From assembly GCF_042434395.1 (NCBI RefSeq), contig NZ_JBHLTP010000013.1, positions 124,001 to 188,000 of the forward strand: a stretch of 64,000 bases of DNA, read 5' to 3'. Below are positions 58,057-64,000 of the stretch, one piece after another. Origin of the DNA: Pontibacillus salicampi. Lineage in GTDB: Bacteria; Bacillota; Bacilli; Bacillales; BH030062. A model generated the notes under the pieces. It searched no databases. It was not told where the DNA came from and saw only the letters and a list, made by a program, of their open reading frames with translations. The translations under genes and the position numbers were made by a program. Each line of letters begins with the position of its first letter. Position 1 is the first letter of the stretch.

Positions 58057-58242
58057 AGAGGATGCGCATAGCATCCTTCCAGTCTGTCGAAAAAGTATGG
58101 AAGGCGGTTCTGTTACAAATATAGTGATCCGCGGGGCGGAAAATAGCTCGCTTTCCGCGGCAGACGCCGAGCTTGCTCGCTACACATAGAAGAACCGACG
58201 GGACTTTCTCGACACCGTGAGAGGATGCGCATAGCATCCTTC
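58057..58242. repeat. MITE-like intergenic element with flanking 23-bp direct repeats
   Basis: AGAGGATGCGCATAGCATCC(TTC) occurs at 58057-58079 and 58220-58242. Between them, inverted ends TGTCGAAAAAGT (58085-58096) and ACTTTCTCGACA (58203-58214), continued by CGGTTCT/AGAACCG, enclose a GC-rich core with CCGCGG...CCGCGG. There is no ORF inside. Such structured elements with CGCTTTCCGCGG cores are common in Bacillaceae. Confidence 0.6.
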
Positions 58243-58249
58243 TTTTTTT
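58224..58249 (+). terminator. Terminator at the right end of the MITE-like element
   Basis: GGATGC and GCATCC pair around GCATA, then TTC and seven T. The left copy at 58061-58079 has the same hairpin without the T run. Confidence 0.7.
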
Positions 58250-58380
58250 GTTTAAGACAGGTAAAACCATCATTTACATACGAGCTATTCCGTCGCATCT
58301 ATTGTGTTTTTGTCTTGGAATTTTTATAATGGTAAAGTTAAGAACATGTACGTGTATAAATAAAAGAGGTGACACTCACT

Positions 58381-58824
58381 TTGTCTGAAGAAAGAATTCC
58401 CATTCAAGTTAAGCTCATAACAGAAATACGAGATAAAGATAACAAGCAGGAAATTGTAGTGGAGGAGCCAGGCGATTATATCCAAAAAGGAGACGCCTAT
58501 GTACTCCGGTTTACAGAGCATCATGAGCAAGAGCAATCGATTGATAATCTGGTCACTATCCGACCAGGTAAAGTCATCGTTCGCCGTACCGGGCCGGTTC
58601 GTATGCATCAGGTCTTTGAGGACAAAAAGATGACAGAAAATATCTATCATCATCCGTATGGTACATTTCATATGCAAACCACAACCCGTTCTATCGATCA
58701 CAAGGAAGCAGACGATCATCTCAACGGGAGTTTAACGATACAATATGACTTGGAAATGAACGGCCAAGAAAAGCAGCGACACCAATTATCATTACAATAC
58801 AAAGAGGAGGAAAGCCGCGTATGA
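58381..58824 (+). CDS. ywiB: YwiB family (DUF1934) beta-barrel protein
   Basis: A 147-residue DUF1934 protein with a calycin-like barrel predicted. IQVKLITEIRDKDNKQEIVV, GDYIQKGDAYVLRFTE and KVIVRRTGPVRMHQVFEDKK are typical; function unknown. TTG 58381 is chosen because AGAGGTGA lies 9 bases upstream; GTG 58369 overlaps that site. The stop overlaps argS (ATGA), a coupling conserved in Bacillus. Confidence 0.9.
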   Translation: MSEERIPIQVKLITEIRDKDNKQEIVVEEPGDYIQKGDAYVLRFTEHHEQEQSIDNLVTIRPGKVIVRRTGPVRMHQVFEDKKMTENIYHHPYGTFHMQTTTRSIDHKEADDHLNGSLTIQYDLEMNGQEKQRHQLSLQYKEEESRV

Positions 58825-60491
58825 ACATAGTGGAACAAACGGAGCAAAAGTTAAAGGATGAAATTATACAGGCAGTCATAAAGGCAGAGTTAGCAACAGA
58901 AAGTGAACTTCCCCCAGTAATTTTGGAGCAGCCCAAGGATAAGAATCATGGCGACTATGCCACTAACATGGCGATGCAATTAGCAAAGGTAGCTCGTAAA
59001 GCACCTCGTCAAATTGCAGAGGACATTGTAGCCCATTTTGATACGTCCAAAGCTTCTATTGAAAAGATGGAAATAGCGGGGCCTGGGTTTATTAATTTCT
59101 TCATGAACAATCAATACCTAGGTGCTCTTGTTCCAACCATCTTAAAAGCGGGAGAGCAGTATGGCACAAGTCTTTATGGCAATGGACATAAGGTGCAGGT
59201 AGAGTTTGTTTCAGCTAACCCTACTGGTGATTTACACCTCGGTCATGCCCGTGGCGCTTCTGTTGGAGATGCTATGTGTAACATTATGGAGAAAGCGGGC
59301 TATAACGTAAGTCGTGAGTATTATATTAATGATGCTGGTAATCAAATAAATAATCTTGCCTACTCTGTAGAGGCTCGTTATATGCAAGCATTGGGGGAAG
59401 ACTTCCCGATGCCAGAGGATGGTTATCATGGGAAAGATTTGATTGAAATTGGACAAACCCTTGCTGAAGAACACGGGGACGAATGGAAGCACAAAAATCG
59501 TGACGAACGTCTTGCCTTCTTCCGAGAATATGGTTTGACCTATGAATTGAAAAAAATCGAAAACGACTTGGCAGAATACCGCGTACCATTTAATTCCTGG
59601 TTCTCTGAAACGTCTCTCTATCAAGAAGAGAAAGTTCAGCTGGCAGTAGATACCTTAAAGGAAAAAGGCTATGTATATGAAGAGGATGGAGCAACCTGGT
59701 TCCGTACAACAGATTTTGGGGATGACAAGGACCGTGTTCTTATTAAAAACGATGGCTCCTACACCTATCTGACACCAGATATTGCGTACCATCAAAACAA
59801 ACTAGAACGTGGCTTTGAAACATTGATTAACATATGGGGAGCTGACCACCATGGATACATTCCTCGGATGAAGGCTGCAATTCAAGCGCTAGGATATGAT
59901 GAAAAAACGCTAGAGACCGAGATTATTCAAATGGTTAACCTGTTCCAGGACGGCGAAAAGGTGAAAATGAGTAAGCGTACCGGTAAGGCTGTGACGCTTA
60001 AAGAATTGATGGAGGAAGTAGGCGTAGATGCAATGCGTTACTTCTTTGTAATGCGCTCCAGTGATTCTCACCTTGATTTCGATATGGATCTTGCAAAATC
60101 TGAATCCAATGACAATCCAGTCTTCTATGTACAATATGCACATGCACGTATTTGCAGCATGCTGCGTCAAGCAAAGGAAAAAGGATTTGAATTCACAGAA
60201 GATATAGACCATAGTCTGCTGAATTCTGAAAAAGAAGAACAGCTATTAAAGCGTCTCGGCGATTTCCCACAAATTGTTGCCGATGCTGCCGAAAAACGCA
60301 CGCCACACCGTGTAACCCAATACGTATTCGACCTGGCTTCTGACCTGCATAGCTTTTATAATGCAGAGAAGGTGCTGGATGATAGCCAGGTAGAGCGAAC
60401 ACAAGCACGTATGGCGCTTATGGAAGCAACACGCCAAACAATCGAAAACGCTCTAAAACTAATTGGAGTATCCGCTCCAGAAAGAATGTAA
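58821..60491 (+). CDS. argS: Arginyl-tRNA synthetase
   Basis: A 556-residue class I aminoacyl-tRNA synthetase. The N-terminal Add1 domain (~1-105) contacts the tRNA D-loop. The HIGH motif is in PTGDLHLGHARGASVGD, and KVKMSKRTGKAVTLKEL is the KMSKS region. The C-terminal helical anticodon-binding (DALR) domain begins near NPVFYVQYAHARI. Normal length, no defects. AAAGAGGAGG lies upstream inside ywiB. Terminator 60517-60554. Confidence 0.96.
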   Translation: MNIVEQTEQKLKDEIIQAVIKAELATESELPPVILEQPKDKNHGDYATNMAMQLAKVARKAPRQIAEDIVAHFDTSKASIEKMEIAGPGFINFFMNNQYLGALVPTILKAGEQYGTSLYGNGHKVQVEFVSANPTGDLHLGHARGASVGDAMCNIMEKAGYNVSREYYINDAGNQINNLAYSVEARYMQALGEDFPMPEDGYHGKDLIEIGQTLAEEHGDEWKHKNRDERLAFFREYGLTYELKKIENDLAEYRVPFNSWFSETSLYQEEKVQLAVDTLKEKGYVYEEDGATWFRTTDFGDDKDRVLIKNDGSYTYLTPDIAYHQNKLERGFETLINIWGADHHGYIPRMKAAIQALGYDEKTLETEIIQMVNLFQDGEKVKMSKRTGKAVTLKELMEEVGVDAMRYFFVMRSSDSHLDFDMDLAKSESNDNPVFYVQYAHARICSMLRQAKEKGFEFTEDIDHSLLNSEKEEQLLKRLGDFPQIVADAAEKRTPHRVTQYVFDLASDLHSFYNAEKVLDDSQVERTQARMALMEATRQTIENALKLIGVSAPERM

Positions 60492-60516
60492 TAGCAACAT
60501 GCGCTAGTCGTCATAT

Positions 60517-60554
60517 AGCTTGCAGAGGAACCCTGTTCTCTGCAAGCTTTTTTT
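60517..60554 (+). terminator. Terminator after argS
   Basis: AGCTTGCAGAG pairs with CTCTGCAAGCT, followed by seven T. Confidence 0.92.
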
Positions 60555-60610
60555 CTTCGACCCAACAGTCTTTTCACTCCTTTACGCTAGAAAAAGAGCA
60601 GCTCACCAGC

Positions 60611-60743
60611 ATTTATGGGCGAATTTTAAAATATATGAGCGAATTTGCGAAAATATGGGCGCTTTTTCATATTTATGTGCGGATTTTATAATATATGGGC
60701 GAATTTCGAAAAATATGAGCGCTTACCAATATTTATAAGCGCC
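60611..60743. repeat. Seven-unit array with exact 20-bp period
   Basis: The motif TATRRGC (TATGGGC, TATGAGC, TATGGGC, TATGTGC, TATGGGC, TATGAGC, TATAAGC) starts at 60614, 60634, 60654, 60674, 60694, 60714 and 60734. The 13 bases between are A/T-rich and variable (GAATTTTAAAATA, GAATTTGCGAAAA and so on). A 72-codon frame passes through (60520-60738) but is repetitive and overlaps the argS terminator, so I do not call it a gene. Up to 60914 nothing else is seen. Confidence 0.75.
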
Positions 60744-60914
60744 CCATGAAAAAGCTCCCACTCCTTCCAGCGGAAAGGATATGGAAGCACTACACTCTGA
60801 GTCACCTCGTGTTTCTGAAATAGTCCTCTTTTCATCTCTCAGTATAGGACGAAGCATTTAGCGGGAAAATAGGATCGTCCTGTTGAATATATGTAAGGTA
60901 GAGGAGGGTGTTTC

Positions 60915-61094
60915 GTGAAAACAGTTATTATCTCATTATTAACAGGCTTTATAGTTGGTTTTGTGTTTGCCTTGTTGAAGCTGCCGATTCCTGCACCTCC
61001 AGCATTAGCGGGAGTGATGGGGATTGTAGGTATTTATGCTGGATTTAAAGTGTATGAGTGGGTATCTCCCATGTTGTCGACACTATTTAAATAA
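60915..61094 (+). CDS. XapX domain-containing small membrane protein
   Basis: A 59-residue protein with two hydrophobic helices (IISLLTGFIVGFVFALL and ALAGVMGIVGIYAGFKVYEW) joined by the turn KLPIPAPP, the XapX signature. Function unknown. GTG 60915 follows GAGGAGGGTG. The stop codon ends at 61094, and the stop of uvsE on the other strand begins at 61095, leaving no gap for a separate terminator. Confidence 0.85.
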   Translation: MKTVIISLLTGFIVGFVFALLKLPIPAPPALAGVMGIVGIYAGFKVYEWVSPMLSTLFK

Positions 61095-62048
61095 CTAAAA
61101 TTCAATTTCCCCACCAGATATTCGCTTTACACCGCGGATAGAGGCTAATTCCTCTACGAGCTGTAGGAGAGCTATGTCTTTATCCTTTGCCTCAATCATC
61201 ACATCTAGCGTATCGGTTACCTGTTTACAAGCCTTTAAAAAAGGGAGGGCAAACTGTGCATCCACACGCCTTGCATGACTTCTATACTCTTTTTCATTTT
61301 TAGGAGAAGAGACATGGACCTTGGGAGGATACCCTGTAGGATGCCATGTTTTGAACATACGCTCCAGCATGTGCTCGTAGTCTGCTTCACTCGGATTTGC
61401 TTGTTCATGATGATAATCAAACATTAAGGGGATATGTGCTTTTTCGGCAGCTTCCAGTGTTTCTTCCCCCGTGTATGTTTTATCATCATTTTCAATCGTC
61501 ATTCTTGAGCGTACGTGTTCTGGTATTTCGGTAATCTGGTTATGGAATCGTTGCACCGCTTTATTTTTGTCCCCATAAGCACCACCGATGTGTATGTTGA
61601 TAAAGCCTTCTTGCTCTAACCCCATCGCTTCTAGCATTCGGTAATGGTATTCCATATCTCGTACGGCATTTTGTGTTACCTGTGGTCTATCGCTTGTAAA
61701 TACGGTGAACTGGTTAGGGTGAAAGCTGATTCGCAGGCCACCTGCCTTCACGATCTCCCCAATTTCCTTCCACTGCTCCTTGAAGGGTGTAACAAAGTCC
61801 CATAATACTTCTGGATGGGTAGCTAAAGGTACAAGGGAGGAGGAAAAACGGTAAAGTGGAATCTCAGCAGCACGATTAAACCAGAGAGCTCGTTTTGTAT
61901 TATACAGGTTAGTCCGAGTAACCTGATGTAATTTCTCCCATCTTTCTTCCTCTGACAACTGACCAAATCGCTTAAACGTTAAAGTCCTGGCTGGTACAGC
62001 CTCATAAAGCGATAGAGTATGGGAAACATATCCAAAGCGGATCCTCAC
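61095..62048 (-). CDS. uvsE: UV DNA damage endonuclease UvsE
   Basis: A 317-residue TIM-barrel, metal-dependent endonuclease that nicks 5' of UV photoproducts, starting alternative excision repair. RIRFGYVSHTLSLYEAVPAR is the typical N-terminus; ISFHPNQFTVFTSDRPQ, INIHIGGAYGDKNKAVQRF and MTIENDDKTYTGEETLE supply the His and Glu metal ligands; LMFDYHHEQANP carries more. GTG 62048 is favoured, because AGAGGAG is 9 bases before it; ATG 62057 lies within that spacing. Followed convergently by the XapX gene. Confidence 0.93.
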   Translation of the reverse strand: MRIRFGYVSHTLSLYEAVPARTLTFKRFGQLSEEERWEKLHQVTRTNLYNTKRALWFNRAAEIPLYRFSSSLVPLATHPEVLWDFVTPFKEQWKEIGEIVKAGGLRISFHPNQFTVFTSDRPQVTQNAVRDMEYHYRMLEAMGLEQEGFINIHIGGAYGDKNKAVQRFHNQITEIPEHVRSRMTIENDDKTYTGEETLEAAEKAHIPLMFDYHHEQANPSEADYEHMLERMFKTWHPTGYPPKVHVSSPKNEKEYRSHARRVDAQFALPFLKACKQVTDTLDVMIEAKDKDIALLQLVEELASIRGVKRISGGEIEF

Positions 62049-62174
62049 AATAAACATCTCCTCTTTGCTGAAAATCTATGGTTTCTTCTTACCTTCTAAG
62101 CTCTTTCTAAGACCAATGATGAATGGTTGAATTTAACCCACAAAAGGAGTATTTTTCTTAACGGACCTTGAGCT

Positions 62175-63365
62175 TTATAAAAATGGGCGTAGAAGGTAGG
62201 CGATTCCGATGCGGATCTTAGTTCCAAAATTCAAAAGCTGTCGGTAGTGTGCGTTGAATTTCTGGCTATCTTGCATGTCTCGTAAAAATGCCAGTCGTAA
62301 ATCAACTACAAACCGATTATTATAAATAAGCGTATTCACTTCCTTATTTAAAAACAGACTTCTCCGGTCAAAATTTGCAGTTCCTATATCGCACAACTTT
62401 TCATCAATAATGAGCACCTTTGCATGATAGAAGCCTAAATCAAACATATACACCTCACCTCCGGCACTCGTCAGTCTGGATAAGTAGGGGAGACCAGCCT
62501 CCTTAACGAACGGATGGTCTGATTTCATCGGCACAATCACTTTTATGTCAACACCACGCTGCCTAGCTCTCAGCAGTGATTGAAATAACCGCTCGCTCGG
62601 AATGAAATAAGGAGTACCAATGAAAATCTCTTTCCTTGCTTCTTCTATCATAGAAATAAACACATCTTCCAGCTGACCTCCATCGGTTGCTACTATCTCA
62701 ATGTCCTTGTTTCCACTTTTATTAGGAACTAATATATCGCCATTTTCTTCTCCTGTCGAAAGGAACCAATCATCAAGAAAGGTTTCCTGCAGGTCTTGAA
62801 CAATATTCCCTTCAAGGCGTAAATGGTAGTCCCGCCAATTGCCGAGCCTTGTGTCCCTTCCAAGGTATTCTTTCCCTACATTAAACCCGCCAACATAGCC
62901 AACCTCTCCGTCAATAACTGCTATTTTTCGATGGTTTCTCCTTTGCAGATTATAGAACAGGTATGGAAACCCTGGCTTCGCCATATAAGCGAATTGTATC
63001 CCTGAAGCTTCAAGCTCCTTCCTTATCTTCGATCCCACTTGATGACTGCCAACGCGATCGAGCTGGAGGCGAATGGATACGCCTTCTTTTGCTTTATCTT
63101 TTAAAAGGGATAGAAACTCATTACTTATTTCATCCCTTTTTACGATGAAAAACATAATGTCAATCCGTTTCTTAGCCGCTCTTAGGTCTTGGAAGAAGGC
63201 GGTGAAAAATGGATCTCCGATAGTGTATAGAGTATAATCGCCTGATTTCTTTGAGAACTCCAACCAACGCAGATTCCGCTTGTGCTCCTTTTTTCCAAGG
63301 CTGTAGTCTAAGGAAAGAAGCAGCGGGATGAGGACGATAATAATAATAATAGCTATTGTTAACAT
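62175..63365 (-). CDS. clsB: Cardiolipin synthase-like phospholipase D protein (ClsB/YwjE)
   Basis: A 396-residue protein with one N-terminal membrane helix (LTIAIIIIIVLIPLLLSL) and two PLD domains. The two HKD motifs are NHRKIAVIDGEVGYVGGFN and YHAKVLIIDEKLCDIGTANF. Family members condense phosphatidylglycerol to cardiolipin. Order uvsE-clsB-fadF equals B. subtilis ywjD-ywjE-ywjF. AGGAAGGAGC precedes the ATG. No terminator is obvious in the 126 bases to uvsE, so the two may be co-transcribed. Confidence 0.9.
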   Translation of the reverse strand: MLTIAIIIIIVLIPLLLSLDYSLGKKEHKRNLRWLEFSKKSGDYTLYTIGDPFFTAFFQDLRAAKKRIDIMFFIVKRDEISNEFLSLLKDKAKEGVSIRLQLDRVGSHQVGSKIRKELEASGIQFAYMAKPGFPYLFYNLQRRNHRKIAVIDGEVGYVGGFNVGKEYLGRDTRLGNWRDYHLRLEGNIVQDLQETFLDDWFLSTGEENGDILVPNKSGNKDIEIVATDGGQLEDVFISMIEEARKEIFIGTPYFIPSERLFQSLLRARQRGVDIKVIVPMKSDHPFVKEAGLPYLSRLTSAGGEVYMFDLGFYHAKVLIIDEKLCDIGTANFDRRSLFLNKEVNTLIYNNRFVVDLRLAFLRDMQDSQKFNAHYRQLLNFGTKIRIGIAYLLRPFL

Positions 63366-63499
63366 AGGAGGCTCCTTCCTCAGGACAGTTGTTCCTTAAA
63401 AGCTTGTGTAAGGCTTAGGTTCGACACAAATCTGTTCAACATCCTTACTAGCCTTCCCTGAAATATACAAAATTCAACATAAAAATAAGCAATAACATG

Positions 63500-63528
63500 T
63501 TGACTGAATGTTCATTCAGTTTTATTAT
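63500..63528 (+). promoter_or_regulatory. fadF promoter with embedded FadR operator
   Basis: TTGACT (63500-63505) and TATTAT (63523-63528) are separated by 17 bases. ACTGAATG-TT-CATTCAGT (63503-63520) is a perfect dyad lying on the spacer and agrees with the B. subtilis FadR box TGAATGAMTANTCATTCA. Occupied by FadR, it would block RNA polymerase until long-chain acyl-CoA appears. Confidence 0.78.
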
Positions 63529-63619
63529 AAAGATATAGATGTCAGAAAATTTTTGTTGTTGCCACGATTGCAACAAAAGCAGTGCATCATGGAATGAGAG
63601 AAATGGAGGGGGAAGAGGT

Positions 63620-64000
63620 ATGAACCTGCTATGGTTGAATTGGTTGTTGTTTGTAGCCATAACGATTTACGGCTTCTATTTATTCGTTAGTGTAGTTCGT
63701 ACTCGAATCGCTTATATTCAGCTAGGGAAGAAGATAGACTTCGACCTGCAGCTGAAAGAGCGTGTGAATGACCTAATCACATATGTATTTGGTCAGAAAA
63801 AGCTATTAAAGGACAAAAAATCAGGTGCCATTCACGTCATGATGTTTTACGGATTCATATTGGTCCAATTCGGTGCTATTGATTTTATTGTAAAAGGATT
63901 ATCTCCAGGGTCCCATTTACCATTAGGCCCATTATATCCTGGGTTCGTATTCTTTCAGGAAATTGTAACATTAACTATTATTGTCGCTGTTATATGGGCA
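63620..64000 (+). CDS. fadF: FadF (YwjF) iron-sulfur oxidoreductase, N-terminal part
   Basis: The first 127 codons of a membrane-bound Fe-S oxidoreductase; the gene continues past the window. The N-terminus has a membrane helix (LLWLNWLLFVAITIYGFYLF), a cytoplasmic stretch (FDLQLKERVNDLITYVFGQK), a second helix (HVMMFYGFILVQFGAIDFIV) and a third (FFQEIVTLTIIVAVIWA). This fits FadF, which passes electrons from acyl-CoA dehydrogenase/ETF to the quinone pool in fatty-acid oxidation; its CCG and Fe-S motifs would lie beyond the edge. GGAGGGGGAAGAGG precedes ATG 63620. Control by FadR is indicated at 63503-63520. Confidence 0.88.
   Translation, partial: MNLLWLNWLLFVAITIYGFYLFVSVVRTRIAYIQLGKKIDFDLQLKERVNDLITYVFGQKKLLKDKKSGAIHVMMFYGFILVQFGAIDFIVKGLSPGSHLPLGPLYPGFVFFQEIVTLTIIVAVIWA

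Noticed and set aside
60520..60738. 72-codon frame through the 20-bp repeat array
   Set aside because: It starts within the argS terminator and its sequence is produced by the repeats; there is no ribosome site.
1..64000. tRNA, rRNA, CRISPR array, complete insertion sequence
   Set aside because: Scanning both strands by eye showed no cloverleaf with conserved T-loop, no rRNA segments, no regular repeat-spacer array and no transposase.

Overview
The window comes from a low-to-moderate-GC, endospore-forming member of the Bacillaceae. The evidence is the spore protein gene gerQ, AGGAGG-type ribosome binding sites, frequent TTG/GTG starts, rho-independent terminators, and gene order. The right third follows the B. 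subtilis ywf-ywg-ywh-ywi-ywj region: hemQ, pta, lipL, ywfO, ywgA, ywhD, pbpG, speE, speB, ywiB, argS, uvsE, clsB, fadF. Many transporters of Na+-coupled families (NhaC, NSS, BCCT) suit a salt-tolerant organism, but the genus cannot be fixed from sequence alone. I see no rRNA, tRNA, CRISPR array, prophage or intact insertion sequence.

Left part (1-12 kb): the end of rbsB, a YjiH-type membrane protein, a solitary Eco57I/TaqI-like adenine methyltransferase, a DUF523-DUF1722 protein, an MFS transporter, a chemoreceptor behind a SigD-type promoter, a small XRE regulator with a membrane partner whose N-terminus looks frameshifted, an ECF sigma factor with its probable membrane anti-sigma factor and a self-type promoter, a Dph6-like ATP pyrophosphatase, and a fructosamine-kinase-like gene.

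12-31 kb: a complete mannitol PTS locus, mtlA-mtlR-mtlF-mtlD, with the same operator and promoter geometry before mtlA and before mtlR. Then come an aldo-keto reductase, an AraC regulator, a tandem-GNAT protein, an AarF/UbiB kinase with a phasin-like partner, a secreted M4 neutral protease, an RsbR-like stressosome protein, and a compact ctaC-ctaD-ctaE oxidase operon followed by a 40-codon small ORF.

31-45 kb: NhaC antiporter plus FAD oxidoreductase, a small Cys-rich protein, an NSS transporter, a GNAT protein, a TrkA-type K+ channel, ywdI and ywdK, and gerQ, whose 3' end runs into an array of roughly 135-bp structured repeats. Next is an IclR regulator with an apparently leaderless promoter. 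It diverges from a five-component catabolic unit (alcohol dehydrogenase, BCCT transporter, PF06684 protein, aldehyde dehydrogenase) whose strong promoter is followed by two tandem 15-bp inverted repeats.

45-64 kb: the conserved ywf-ywj core. Inserted between speB and ywiB are two adjacent genes for AimR-family (arbitrium-type, RRNPP/TPR) peptide receptors with no phage genes and no obvious AimP peptide; neither shows a clear DNA-binding head. This pair is the most unusual element in the window. Other highlights are a possible small RNA or attenuated leader before ywfO, a MITE-like element after the receptors, a 7-unit array with exact 20-bp phasing after argS, and a FadR operator lying inside the fadF promoter.
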